This document shows, piece after piece, positions 45,041 to 56,570 of a stretch of 64,000 bases of DNA. Source of the stretch: Dicyema japonicum (taxonomy: Eukaryota > Dicyemida > Rhombozoa > Dicyemidae); NCBI GenBank assembly GCA_011109175.1, contig RDEW01000010.1, positions 417,837-481,836 of the forward strand, given 5' to 3'. Numbering within the stretch: the first letter of the stretch is position 1; every line of letters begins with the position of its first letter. The position numbers and the translations under genes were made by a program. The notes under the pieces were generated by a model. The model saw only the letters and a list, made by a program, of their open reading frames with translations, was not told the origin of the DNA and did not search any database.

Positions 45041-45247
45041 GTTAAAATAAGTGACCAGTTATCCAACCAGTTTATTAGTCAGAAGGATAGAGGTGGTGAA
45101 TACCTCCATTGCACTAAATCTCTACTTAGTTTCATTATGGATAAAAGACTTGGTCTTACTTGGCGTGGAAAAGATGGCAGACCTAGTTTTGAACTAAGGA
45201 AGTTTTTCAATAAATCAGTAAAATTGCGAACAACAATGCAATGTTAA
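45037..45247 (+). CDS. Gene fragment with a WRGKDGRPSF motif
   Basis: An open stretch reads SDQLSNQFISQKDRGGEY...SLLSFIMDKRLGLTWRGKDG and ends KSVKLRTTMQC-stop. The W-x-G-x-x-G-x-x-x-F pattern near a C-terminus is reminiscent of DUF4806-type domains, but this is only a weak resemblance. There is no start codon or upstream exon, so it may be a captured fragment or the last exon of a lost gene. Confidence 0.25.
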
Positions 45248-45467
45248 TTTAAATGAGGATATTAGTGACGAGAATATATATTATTACGAGATAGCCGTTG
45301 AATTAAGGGAGCTTGGAATTAATAGGGGAGCTTAGAAGAGGATGTGTAGTAGTATACATGAAAATTGAATCAATTTATGATTTATTCGTGCTAATTAATG
45401 ATGATATTTATTTACCCCATGTCACTTCGAGTGAATAAAACCGGTAGCTAACAATAACTTCACAGCC

Positions 45468-45713
45468 ATGAGCGGATGCTCCAGAGATCCGAAAAGTGTA
45501 TTTTGTTCAGATGTATCTGAGGCGGACCTAGGAAATAGAAGAGGTGAAGTCAAAAAGCAGGGTGGGCAAAGTGGAGAAGACGATTGTTTAATCCTGTACA
45601 GATATATATACTGGATGCCTTCGAGAGCGTATCCCGATAGCCATTGTCAGAGGAAACAGCATGTCTATTCAAGATCACTAATTAAGTGCTTTTTTAACAG
45701 TTTCATTTTTTAA
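45468..45713 (+). repeat. Repeated element end with a QRKQH motif
   Basis: 81 codons ending RAYPDSHCQRKQHVYSRSL before an AT-rich tail. The same ending occurs at 7675-7760 on the other strand (AYIDSYRQRKQHDHSSSL). Type unknown; probably the 3' part of a non-LTR element. Confidence 0.35.
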
Positions 45714-45829
45714 TAAATTATGGTAGCCTTCTAAAAAATGTTAATTATTGAATTTTTATTAAATTAAATAATAATTTTTAATTTTTTTTACTTTCCATTA
45801 ATAATTTCATTTTTTATAAAAATTCAGCC

Positions 45830-46066
45830 GATTTTCAGCCGATAGCACCACATGGCGCCATGTGGCGATATATCCAACATGGAATAACGACTGGAGGGGT
45901 TTCCACAACTGCAAGTAATGGACGTCTTTTACCTTTTATACTGATTTCGATGGACTCTGTTTCTGTAAAAGTGGAAACTGGATACACTTAACCCGTTGTT
46001 TACTTTTAACTTCTTTATCGGTGTCCAATTTTGGCTATTTCGCCCAGGTTGAGAACCACTTGGTTA
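45830..46066. mobile_element. Possible hAT relic (one terminus)
   Basis: GGTTGAGAACCACTTG at 46051-46066 is the inverse of the CAAGTGGTTCTCAACC-type tip of hAT elements. A GC-rich palindrome (CACATGGCGCCATGTGG) lies at 45849-45865. The left tip and target duplication were not found. Confidence 0.35.
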
Positions 46067-48070
46067 GAGTTCTATATTTCTACTTATGAGCATATAACTA
46101 AATTCTTTTTATCAAATATTTATGGAATTTAGTTTCATATTATTTAGCTTTTTCCCTTTTCAATATTATTATAATGTTTGATTAAATATCATAATTGTGT
46201 TGGAAACTGACTACCATTAGGTAATGGGTCGTCAAGACAGTATCCTCTAATTTCACGTCGATTCCTGATGGTCGTCAAGTAAAGAGAATTTGAAGTTTTC
46301 TATCACCGAGAGATGAACCATGTCTACACCGTAGTCGTGCAACACCCACTCTGATGTTCGTGGGGGTGATTGTAATAATTAAGAAATAAATAAAATTATA
46401 ATTTTCATGATTATAACTATGAAATTAATACCCAACACGGAATAAGGGGAAGAGTTCATCTTTGTCTCCGACCAACTTGTGGAATGGGAGACAAAAAGGT
46501 ACGATTGACTTGAATGTTAAGAGAGGGGATAAGTTGCCAATCAAATCCTCTAAGAAGAGAAGGATGATTCCCATTAATTTGGATGAATAACTATTTTTTG
46601 TTTAATAAATCGACATTAAAAATAATATTTTTCTACACTTAAATAAATTAGTTTAATAAACACCCACAAAATATCTAAACCCAAAAGTGAACTAATGACC
46701 AAATATTAAGAATATGCGTTGGCCGTCATGATAGCACACGCGATTGTGTTACCTTCATGACTTTCGGCTTTAAATTCGATTCTAACTTCGTGATTCTATA
46801 AATGCTCAGATATATTACCAGCTGAAAATTAGAAGTATATCTTCTGCTTAATAGAATCCTATAAGTTCTACCCGAAACTATAGTGAATTCATTGTAGATA
46901 ATCTGGATACTGCATACTTTATGCAGCCGACCAAGTCTAGTAAATAAAATATATGTTCGTGTTTCCAGAAAATGATGTAGCATTCAAATCTAATAAGGTA
47001 GCTATCACAAAATTACCTGCTTTCGAAAGTCAACATGCAAAATATACGGGCTCCCCTTCTTACGTAAATGGTTGGTCATGAGTATAATTATGTAGATATA
47101 CTCTAATAGTATTAGTTTTACCCTCTAAATATATATTTCATAATATTTAGTACCACAGTTTTGAAAGGCGATTTCACTAGACCCGATGATAAAAAATAAA
47201 ATCAAGAAAATTGTGGCATACATTTTCATTTAAAATTTTATTACTTTTAAGTAAACTTTGGTTTACCATTGAAAAATTAAAAACAAATATTTAATGTAAA
47301 TTAATTTTTATATAATTTAAATTGAAATACATTTAACAAAACATCTAAGGAATCGGATTTCTACGCAAACAGGAGATCCTCGTGCTGGCTATTTGAGCGA
47401 ATCTCGCAGCCATCTGGGAAGGAATAGCCACTCAGTCCGTTGTATGACTTTTTCTTTATATCATTTTAAATTAATAATAAAAAATTTAACAAAAACTGGT
47501 CATATAAAGAAAATGTTATTTTTATATATGAATACTGAGAAAACCGAATAGTTGAAGTCATACTGATTCATTTAAAAAGTAACTAGGACGTAAATTCAAT
47601 CACTTGTATTTACATAAACTCTTGAGAGTAATTTTTTTTATAAAGAGTAAAAATCAAATAGAAGTGCCTGATAAATAGTTTATCTCTATTTTCAATCAAC
47701 TTTTGGAATCGAGGTTATTATTGCAAAAACATCCCATTGAGTGTGAGAAGAGGAGAAATGAATGTAGAAAAAGGGTACAAGTTGGTTCTACTATGAAGAG
47801 AAGGGTGATTTTAGTGATTTGAGTGAATGACTGCTATAATACTCCAACCTCGTTACCTTGTAATAGTTCAGCTATCCTCAGTCGTCCAGTGCTGGACACT
47901 TCTACAAGTCTTCGATGTTCACCGGAAATCCGGGCATGAGAAAGTTTCTCATTTTAACAAAGATTTTAAATTTTAATAAAACAGTAAATTATAATGAAAT
48001 ATTTATTCCAAATATTTTCTATACACATTTAAATCAATTAGTTGAATAAACTCACAAAAATTAATAAATT
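46067..48070. other. Intergenic with a dispersed AT-rich repeat pair
   Basis: 46621-46690 and 48003-48062 share an ATTTTTCTAYACN...TTAAATAAATTAGTT...AATAAACYCACAAAAA pattern in the same orientation, each after a block with GAGAAGAGAAGGRTGAT. They are two copies of an unnamed repeat. No genes recognised. Confidence 0.4.
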
Positions 48071-48079
48071 AAATATTGT

Positions 48080-48300
48080 TTCCTGATTTTCAACATGGCT
48101 TCAGATCAGGCCAACGACGCATTTGGGTCTGTCTCCCAGTTCATCACAGACGGCTTCACCACGAAGACGCACTTATGGACGGCTCTGGTGTCAATAGATT
48201 TACAGAAAGCCTTCGACTCGGTTTCGAGGACTCTCCTAACAAAGTAAATCTTTAACTCAAATTTACATCGAGCATCATGCTATGCCTGAAAATTTCTTAA
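48080..48300 (+). pseudogene. Jockey-like RT fragment (motif A region, family B)
   Basis: The plus strand reads FQHGFRSGQ, then in a shifted frame SQFITDGFTTKTHLWTALVS, IDLQKAFDSVSRTLL (motif A with its aspartate). Fewer than 220 bp survive. It is cut at the 3' side before the hAT insertion. Confidence 0.65.
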
Positions 48301-48425
48301 ATGGCCGATGTGGAAGAGTCCGGATTGGAAAAATTACTTCGAAATCAAATTATTAATTATGATTTATTAACCTCGGGAATCAAATCCAGGACAAATTTAT
48401 AAGTACGACACTTTACCTGCTGAAC

Positions 48426-50240
48426 TAGTGGTTCCCAACCTTTTTGAGAGCACGGAACCCTATCGACATTTTTCATTTTATACAGAACCCTCATATATTT
48501 TTTAACAATTATCAATATTTTACTAATATAAAAAATACAATGATAGTGAGATGGTTGAGGCTGCTGTCTCTTGCATAGCTCTGTAATATTTGACAGGGAT
48601 AAACGCAGGTCCTCTTCCACATACAGTAGGTTAGCCCGTTTTTTATGCTTTATATTTGTTAATGCAGAAAATCCACTTTCACAGAGATAAGTCGTTGAAA
48701 ACGATCATAACTCTTAAATTTTTGTTTGCTAGAATAGAATATTCTTTTTTTACAATCAGCAAAAACTAATCAATATCAATGTTCCATTTTTAACGTTCTG
48801 TCACTTGAAACAAACGGATGTTCTTCCTCTTTTACTGATAGCTCGTTTCCAGTAGTTTTGTACTCAGCAAAAAGATTCCTCACCCAATCATAGAGTTCAA
48901 CTGATATGGGTGGAAAATAATTATTCGTACATGTAAATAGTGACTCCAAGTGGTCTACAATTTGTGGAACAATATCTTTAAAATTTCATTCTTGCATTTC
49001 CAAGTTTCCATTCGTGATATGTCGTTTCCATATTTGTAGTTTTTTTTTAAAAAAAACAGCTATTTTTTCCGCGCAACTCAATAGATTTTCATTTCTTCCC
49101 TACATGTTGTTATTGAGAACATTGAGTTCGTGAAAAATATCGGCGAGGTATGCTAATTTGCAACACCAACATTCATCATTAAGGCATTCTATGAAGTCAT
49201 CCAACTTCTCTTGTATACACAAGCAAACAATTCGTGTCTTAGTTCATAGAAACGAATTAACATGTTTCCCTTTGAGAGCCATCTTACTTCAGTATGCAAA
49301 ATCAAAACTGAATGTTCTGCATTTTCACAAAGTTTCGAAACTGTCGCAATTTCAACGGCCTTATTTTGGCGTAATTAATTATTTCGCAACAGAAACAAAG
49401 CCTTTAAATTGCCCAGTCATTGCTGGAGCACCATCAGTGCAGATACCCACACATGTATTCCAATCCAACTTTATATCCTCAAAATATGAATTTATAAGAT
49501 TGAAAATGTCATATCCCTTTGTTGTTCCTAGCAACTCTTTACAGCAAAGAAAATCTTCAAAAATGTATTCATCGTGTATATATCTAACGAAAACAAGTTG
49601 CATTCTTCCTGTCATTAATCCACTTGAAGCGTAGAAAACACAGATTTTTTTATTCGCCGAACCAAAGTGGTTTAATGTCATCAGACATATCCTTGATGCG
49701 TCTGCTCACAGAATTATTAGAAGTAGGAATTAAGTCGAGCTCTGCGGTAGCAATTTCTTCAAACATTATCTTAACTACTTCTTTGCATTCAGGCAAAATA
49801 ACAGTTTCGACAAGAGTATGCGATTACATTTTTATCGGTAATCTCATCAACAGCATAACCAGGATGCAGTGCTTTTTCGTTTATTTTGATTTTTTTGTAA
49901 AACGGGATGCTTGAACTTTATTCTGGTCCAATTTCCGCATAAAATATTTTTTTTCTTTGAAAGTTCTGGGTGCTTGGTTGAGAAATGACGTCTAAGTATC
50001 GTTGGAGTCATATTACAATTCACAAGTTTTTCACCGAAGACAACACAAAGTGGTAGAGGGCAATCCATGTCCCCAGTCCATGTGAAACCAAAAGCAATAT
50101 AACTTTCTCGATGAGATCGAACTTGAAGATATGCACTGCACAAGAATCCGTTTAGACACGCGCAAATTAAATTAATTCGTTTTGAAAAAAGAATAGAAAA
50201 AAAATTTGGAACTTTGCGAGACCCAGGTTGGGAACCTCTG
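48426..50240 (-). mobile_element. ZBED-type hAT transposon, decayed
   Basis: Tips TAGTGGTTCCCAACC (left) and GGTTGGGAACCTCTG (right) are inverted repeats. Flanking 8-mers TGCTGAAC (48418-48425) and TGCTAAAC (50241-50248) are a target duplication with one change. Length is 1815 bp. Transposase pieces lie on the minus strand (next entry). The right tip lies about 100 bp before the first TERT exon seen. Confidence 0.85.
48600..50143 (-). pseudogene. hAT (ZBED5-like) transposase, broken
   Basis: From 50143 downward: YIAFGFTWTGDMDCPLPLCV and NMTPTILRRHFSTKHPEL form a BED-type zinc finger (CxxC replaced in part, HxxxxH retained). 49681-49379 has LDWNTCVGICTDGAPAMTGQ followed by GFVSVAK, the catalytic-core block of hAT transposases. 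A further frame near 49330-49200 reads LHTEVRWLSKGNMLIRFYEL, the conserved RW region. Frameshifts separate all blocks. Confidence 0.8.
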
Positions 50241-50248
50241 TGCTAAAC

Positions 50249-50343
50249 TATTTAATAAATATTTTAAATTTACTTTTATAAATAATTTTTAAATTAAATT
50301 GAATAAATATTGCTTGCCCAATTCAAAGTAATGTCAATTTTGA
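50249..50343. other. Possible TERT promoter or missing 5' exon region
   Basis: AT-rich DNA between the hAT target duplication and the first open TERT frame. No motif assigned. Confidence 0.25.
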
Positions 50344-52327
50344 CAAATAACTATTACCCACACAGCGGTCATTCAAAAAACACAATTAACTACGAAAGTA
50401 AAACCCAATTTATTACAAGAAGAAATTAAGTTCCCACTGACAATAAAAAGTTACTGCATACCTTCAAACGGCTTAATCAACGGAGTTCACAGACAAATCA
50501 TAAACGATAATAAGATGCACGTGGAAAAACGAAATATTTGCGAATTTCTCCAAGTCGTTTGTACAAAAAGCTTCAAATTTGAGTTACTTGGATGCAACAA
50601 AAACTGGGGTTTATTCTTCAAAGGTTCTTTTTTCTTACCATTTGGGAATAAACAAGTTCGTGCAACTAACAGGCAACGACAAACTCGAAATTTCAAATAT
50701 CACAGAAAAATTTAAAGTAATATTTAAAATTAAATATAGTTTGAATTTATACAATATTATAATAATATGTGTTTATTCAACGATTTGATATTTTTCATAT
50801 TCTCGCAATTTATCGGTAGTCTTATAAGAGTAAGTAACTCTTTCATGCAATTTAGGGATACTTTTACGCCACAAAAATCTCAAATAAAAGTAACCACGTG
50901 GAGTTCTACAGAAAAGACATGTGGTTTGAAATGGTCGCGAATAATCTTGTCGAATTGACAGAAAGTGGTTTTATTGAGCGGATAAATGCAGTTTTTGATT
51001 TATTTTTAATTAGGAAAATGACTTTGATGCTATAAAACTTCGTTTTGTCCCCAAGTCTGATTCTCTGAGACCAATCTTCAATTTAGGAAACCGACGAGAT
51101 CCTCTCTCTGCCAATAAACTGCTGGAGCCGCTTTTTTTGCTTCTAAATAAGATCAAAGTATTTTTTACAAAAATTTAGGTGGGAAATATTGCTGATTCGG
51201 TGGGAACTCTGTTCAATAGATTTGTCAAATTTAAGCTAGAAAATGAGGAGTGGTCTCGTTTTTATGTCGTGAAATGCGATTTAGTCTCCTTTTTCAACTG
51301 GATTGATAGAAGTCGCTTGCTGAAGATCTTCGACTCGGAGATCTCTTCTTTTTGTGCCTTTCAGGGAATTTCAGATTCCTTTGAAAGACATAAAACGAGC
51401 CTCAGGAACCTCTTTGATTCTCCCGTGTCGGTATTTTTGCTTTGATCTAAGTTGTAGATTTATAACATGATGTTTAAAACCAAACGAGGAGTCCTTCAGG
51501 GGTCCATCGTGGCCAAACAGCTTGGAGACCTTTATCTAAGAGATCTCGAGTCTAACCTTAACCTTGTTGGCTGTTCTGATAAACTTTTGCTGAGACATGT
51601 GGATGATACTTTGTTTATCATTACAAATTACGGAAACGCGTTGGAATTTGTCACGGAATACACAAAATGTCGTGTTTTTCTCACATTTCAGTGCTAAGTC
51701 AGTATAATCTCCATTTGAATGGGATTAAATTGTGCGCAAACTTCATGATCCCAGAGATCAGCTTTTCAGGTACTGCCGTGTCTGGCAATTTAGAATCAAT
51801 TCCCTGGTTTTGGCATATTCTGGCTACAAAAAGTCTCGAGTTCGCCTTGGATATCCCCCATAGAATGGAGAAGAAGAATATTACTCATAATGAGGGGAAC
51901 ACTTGGATTCAAACCATCAGGAGGATAATGCAGCCGTTTACGGGATCTTCCGTTATGTCATATCTCATGGATTCGCGGGTATTCTTTCTAAGTTCTTCAG
52001 ATTACTAAGTTCCCTACTTTGGTCTCCAATTTGTATGAATTGGGGGTTGTTGTGTGTGCTAAGCTGTTTTATGGACTTTTAAGGAGAGCTAATAAGCGGG
52101 AAATTTACTTCAAATTGGACTGTAAGACCAAGAGTGACTTTTAGGGATCATTTTGACGTTGTCTAGTCGGCTCTATAGGGCGGTGAATGTAAATGATGGT
52201 TTATGAGTTAGAAAGTGAATACAATCGTGTGGGAGGGAATCGTTGAATGGTTGTAACTCGGGGTAATTATAGGATTGTTGGGGAGGCGATGAGATATGTG
52301 CTGAGGCTTAAAGATGAGGGGACATAG
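50344..52327 (+). CDS. TERT: Telomerase reverse transcriptase, without visible TEN domain
   Basis: About 11 mini-introns: 50624-50672 (least sure), 50717-50739, 50830-50855, 50991-51013, 51158-51178, 51431-51457, 51669-51691, 51979-52000, 52122-52144, 52189-52211, 52250-52272. RNA-binding domain: RNICEFLQVVCTKSF...NWGLFFK (QFP-like), then FIGSLIRGYFYATKIS and HVEFYRKDMWFEMV (motif T). RT: LRFVPKSDSLRPIFNLG (1-2), RFYVVKCDLVSFFNWIDRSR (A), FKTKRGVLQGSIVAKQLGDL (B'), LLRHVDDTLFII (C), HLNGIKLCANF (D), ESIPWFWHILATKSLEFALD (E). A C-terminal extension ends RLKDEGT. The enzyme copies its RNA template onto chromosome ends. All three catalytic aspartates are present. The frame is open from 50344 but the first in-frame ATG is at 50515, so the true start is unsettled. 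No TEN domain is seen; a hAT element lies directly upstream. Confidence 0.88.
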
Positions 52328-52329
52328 GA

Positions 52330-52539
52330 AACTCATTTGAAAGGCAGGGAGGATATGTAGGCGAAAGCAGTGTCAGTCGAATGTGGAGATGGATGCCTGT
52401 GGAGATTATCATGCTATAATTGGTAGATCTAAGTTTTGTGAATTGTGAATTTTTCTTTCTTTTTTATTTTTTTATTTTATGATTTACCGATCAGTTGGTC
52501 GTGGTTCTTTTGGTGAATTTATGAGGCCTTATTATTAGT
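52330..52539. other. TERT 3' flank
   Basis: T-rich and AT-rich sequence after the proposed stop at 52325-52327. The last TERT exons could extend or shift slightly here. Confidence 0.3.
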
Positions 52540-54060
52540 AAGCTGATACTGAACACCGAAGAACAAACTGAAGCCATCGCGGCTTACTTTGAGAAGCTTT
52601 TCAGCATCAAAACCATAGAAATCCACCCACTTGATGGAAGGCCAAGACCCCTTGAAATACAAATCACGGCCGAGGAAATCAAAACGACCTGCCGAAAACT
52701 CGAGAATAACAAAAGCCCCGGACCAGATGCGATAAACCCAGAATTACTGAAATGCGGCACCCTTTTTGAAAAAATCGCTACACTACTAAATGAAATGTTT
52801 TCAACTAACTCAGCTCTACCTCTGGGTACGGGACTACTAATCCCCATACAAAAAATCAACAAAACCAGAGGACCGCTCAAAAATTTGCGACCCATCATAC
52901 TACTAAATTCATTACGCAAAGTCTTGGCAAACATTGTGCTTGAACGAATAAAAGGATCTGCTTACAAATACCTACCAGATAGTCAAAGTGGTTTTCAAGA
53001 AGGGAGATCCACAGCCGATGCGGTCTGGAGTCACAGATGGAGGTGTGCAACATATCAAAGATACCGTAACGCCACCAATATTCTGAGAATTGACCTATCA
53101 AGAGCATTTGATACGGTTAACAGTAACAAATTAATGGGGGTACTGAGCGGATTTCTTGCTAAGGATGACCCGAATTTTACTTTTCAACACTGAGCTCTTT
53201 GTGAGAGTCGGAAAGACCTATTCAAGAAAATTTGAAACAAACACGGTCACTCCACAAGGAGACTCTTTCTCCTCTACTATTCACAATTTATTTGGAAGCC
53301 GCTATGAGGGAACTTAGACCTTTATACCAAGGAAAGACGGAAGAAGTGATCTACGCGGACGATGCAGACCTAATTTCTGAAGACAAAGAGGTCCTGGAAA
53401 ACCTATTAGAAAAAGCAGCAGATGTACTATGGAAATGGTTTTTTACTGTGAACAGAGAGAAAACAAAACTCACAGAGATAAGAAGGATGAGTATCCTAGA
53501 AGAGAAGTGACGACAAGTAAAGAAACTCGGTTCACTTATGGGAGATAGCGAAGATATTTTATTTAGGAAAACTCTAGCCAATGCTGCGTTATATAAACTG
53601 AAGAATCTATGGCTCAATCAAAGAGGTATCGACACGAAAATGAGAATCCTATTATACGACTCATTCATAAAACCCGAACTTTTATATAACGCTGGAACTC
53701 GGGCGACCTCATCAGCGGATATGGAAAAACTAGACTCGTTCCACAGAGGTCAGCTGAGAAAAATAACAGGAACTACTTGGCCAACGAGAATATCGAGAAT
53801 ATAAGAGATGCAGCACTAGACCTATCAGCTTAGAAGTACTGGAATCCCGATGGAAGTTCTTCGGACACGTGCTGAGGATGGAATTAACATCCCCATTATC
53901 TATGGAAACATACTATGTTAGTCAAGAAAACCGCTATCGTGGAAGACCTAGAACAACACTGCCAAAAGTCTTACAAAAAGACCTGGTCAACATCAAAAGA
54001 AATCTAAATAAAAATTTCAGAAATTTTTATCGAAAGGTAATCCAATATTCGATTCAATAA
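52540..54060 (+). pseudogene. 5'-truncated family A retrotransposon (RT and C-terminus)
   Basis: Enters at the end of the linker (TEEQTEAIAAYFEKLF) and continues: RKLENNKSPGPDAINPELLK, IPIQKINKTRGPLKNLRPII, SGFQEGRSTADAVWSHRWRC, ILRIDLSRAFDTVN (A), LSPLLFTIYLEAAMREL (B), VIYADDADLISED (C), KLGSLMGDSEDILFRK, FFGHVLRMELTSP and YRGRPRTTLPKVLQKDL. Frames change at about 53190, 53510 and 53800. It is closest in state to the intact copy and looks comparatively young. Confidence 0.85.
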
Positions 54061-54179
54061 ACTTAAAAATGGCAATTTTTGTTTGTTTTATAATCGTGAA
54101 CAGTTAAGTTTCATGAAAACAACAATAAACAATGACAACGTGCTAATAAGTTAATTATTTACCTATAAAATTATTTAAA

Positions 54180-54302
54180 TTAAGAGACATGGCGGATTCA
54201 TTAAAAAATCTGACGGATTCGAGAAATTTTGTTAGAAAAAATGGCGGATTCGAGAATTTATTAGTTATAATTGGCGGATTAGAGAAATGGCGGACTTTAC
54301 TG
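54180..54302. repeat. GGCGGATT direct repeats at a possible pogo-like terminus
   Basis: Five units of a GGCGGATT(C/A)GAGAA type (one as GACGGATT) between 54187 and 54297, ending GGCGGACTTTACTG|TA. An inverse reading gives TA|CAGTAAAGTCCGCC, the form of a pogo/Tigger tip with subterminal repeats. The partner terminus was not identified. Confidence 0.4.
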
Positions 54303-54511
54303 TACTACAATTAGGACATCTTAAGAAAAAAATAGTACAAATAATTTTAGGACAATTTATATAGAAATTAACGAAAACTATGTATTTTAGAAAAATTATA
54401 ATTTAGCATGGAATATTTTTCAATATTGTTTTCATTGAAATTTCTATCTTTAGAGATCTGTTTTTCAAAATGGAAAAAGATTGTTTCACTGCAATTGAAG
54501 TAGCGGACATT
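54303..54511. other. hAT-relic and short open start, unassigned
   Basis: 54310-54365 has the AATTAGGACATCTTAAG / TTTTAGGACAATT pattern of the 36372-37547 element. A short frame from 54470 (MEKDCFTAIEVADILEG) runs into the Jockey-like insertion and may be the 5' end of a transposase or gene cut by it. Confidence 0.3.
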
Positions 54512-56110
54512 TTAGAAGGTTGCAATATTTTTTTTAACACCCAAGACCACGGTAAAACCAAAACTAACTATCACGTGATCCCGATGCGCTCCGCCAAAAT
54601 CCTCCACGTGTGGTGACAAACATAGGTGTGTATCCAGTGTCACGCCCAGGATCTTCTGACATTTGGTGAAGGGGATTTCAATGTTGTCCAATTTTAACTT
54701 GGCAGTCATCTTCCCCAACCTTTTGTCCGAAGTAAACATAGACGTGACCGACTTTCTGGAATTTATCGTGAGTCGGTTCTTCATTACCCAGGCGTTGAGT
54801 CGGTCCAGGTTTATTTGTAATCTTTCTGTAGCATTTTGGATATCCCGATCACGCGAGGCCAAAACAATGTCGTCCGCATATGTGAGTAGAACATCGTTAT
54901 TGGATTCCGGTGTCGGGAGGTCTGCCAGGTATAAATTGAATAAGGCGGGGGATAAAGGAGATCCTTTACGCGAGGCCAAAACAATGTCGTCCGCATATGT
55001 GAGTAGAATCGTTATTGGATTCCGGTGTCGGGAGGTCTGCCAGGTATAAATTGAATAAGGCGGGGGATAAAGGAGATCCTTGGGGGACACCGTTTGGGAG
55101 AAGACGTGAGACAGATTTCAGTCCTCCGAGGCATACACGTCCTTCGTCCACTTAAGAAATTTGTTATCCAAAGTTTAAGCTTCCCCGGGATCTCGGACTG
55201 GAAAATTTTATTTAATAATATTTTTCTCGAAATAGAATCAAAGGCCTTGTTAATATCAATGGAACACAAGACTGTCTTCAAATGCCTTGGTTTGTTTGAA
55301 AAACCATCTTTAAAGAAGTTGGTTAATTTCTGTAGGTACGTTGATGTAGAACAATCGCTCTTGAATTCGTGTTGAAAATCCTTTTCTGGTAAGAAAGCCT
55401 TGATTCTCCCAAGCACAAGCCTTTCCAGAATTTTCGATATGGAACATAACAATAACACAGGTCTAAATGATGCCGGATCTTCCTTAGGTTTTCCAGGTTT
55501 CAGTATAGGTCGGATGTTGGCTTGCTTCCATAACAACGGTATTACAATTAATTGAATAGTTATACACCCGACTCCAATATCTTCAAGGTTCTTCAATAAC
55601 ACTACTGGAATGTTGTCGGGACCGGCAGAGTACGTTGTTCTTGTAAAATGCAGCGCATTCTTCACGTCTTCATCCGAGAAGTAAACTGGGTTAGAATCCT
55701 TCTTCAGAAGAGAGAAGCATTTCCGACTTCCTGTGTTCCTTGTACGAAATTTTTGTGTTGTATTTTATCAAATTGTTAACGTCTCGTTGAGTATAGTCAT
55801 CCTCGGGGAAGTTTCCTTCTCCTTTGCAACATTTCGGATGGCTTTCCACACTTCTCCGGTACTACGGTTGCGATTTACCTTTGTAAGAATCCGATTCCAC
55901 TTCAAAACAATTCTTCAGTCTATCATCAGAGATTGCGCGATACAATTCCCAATTAGCAGCTATGTAGTTATAACTAGCAGTTGTTCTCCTCACTGACTTC
56001 TCTCATGACCTTCATCACAATTGGATTATGGTCGCTTCTTGTTTCGTAGAGGACTGACCAATCAATTTTTGATGAAAGCGACGATGAGCAGAGTGTTACA
56101 TCCGGTGAGG
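54512..56110 (-). pseudogene. Jockey-like retrotransposon, RT largely readable (family B)
   Basis: On the minus strand: endonuclease end and linker remnants (56.1-55.7 kb), then SAGPDNIPVVLLKNLEDIG, NIRPILKPGKPKEDPASFRP, FQHEFKSDCSTSTYLQKL, LCSIDINKAFDSIS (A), NGVPQGSPLSPALFNLYLAD (B), LLTYADDIVLASRD (C), NAWVMKNRLTINSRKS and ILGVTLDTHLCLSPHVEDFG. Motif B to C is duplicated in tandem. The 3' portion beyond the thumb is missing. Catalytic residues are all present despite frameshifts, so this copy is younger than the others of family B. Confidence 0.8.
54851..55081 (-). repeat. Tandem duplication of about 115 bp inside the RT core
   Basis: 54851-54967 and 54968-55081 are nearly identical (both start ACGCGAGGCCAAAACAATGT and end AAAGGAGATCCTT). 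The first has two extra bases (AACATCG versus AATCG). The duplication repeats motifs B and C and shifts the frame. Confidence 0.9.
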
Positions 56111-56136
56111 TAAGCCGATCCAAAAAAACCCATTTA

Positions 56137-56570
56137 AAAAAGCTTTAACCAAAAAGATATCAGTTTTCTTCGTTATCTTAAGTAAGAAAAAGTTGAATGG
56201 TCTCTATACTTTTAGTATTTAGTCTGATATCTTTTTCCATTAAGATGTAGTTCATTGTAGTATTGTTCGATGATTTTACTATCTTAGAACATTTTGGCAA
56301 AATAAATCTCCTTTAAGTGTTCTTGTGAATATGTATGAGTTTTTGGAAATTGCTTTTAAAATTCGTTCCTTATTTTTTCTTCTGAGTTCTACTAGTTTTA
56401 ATAATATAGAAAATACAAACCTGTCATTAAATGAGGACTGCTAATACACAACAAAAAACAAATTATAAAGTGTAATTTAAAATGAAATAAAAAAACTAAA
56501 AAAATAATTATAATAATTATGTCCTATTTTAGGACAATTTTATCTTTAAAATAGGACAACGTCCGCCCTA
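56137..56570. mobile_element. Truncated copy of the 36.4-37.5 kb hAT-like element
   Basis: 56140-56370 is the inverse of 36930-37150 (AACCAAAAAGATATC, AAGATGTAG, ACATTTTGGCAAAATAAATC, AGGTGTTCTTGTGAATATGT-like blocks). It ends with AGGACAACGTCCGCCCTA, the same type of tip as TTTCCGCCCTA at 37547. The other end is lost. Confidence 0.7.

Noticed and set aside
46725-46830. A-box/B-box-like sequence (GATAGCACACGCG...AAATTCGATTC)
   Set aside because: No tail, target duplication or second copy in the window; the match could be chance.
49158-49634. Plus-strand 158-aa ORF
   Set aside because: Antisense of the hAT transposase core (CTDGAPAMTG), and hence a shadow.
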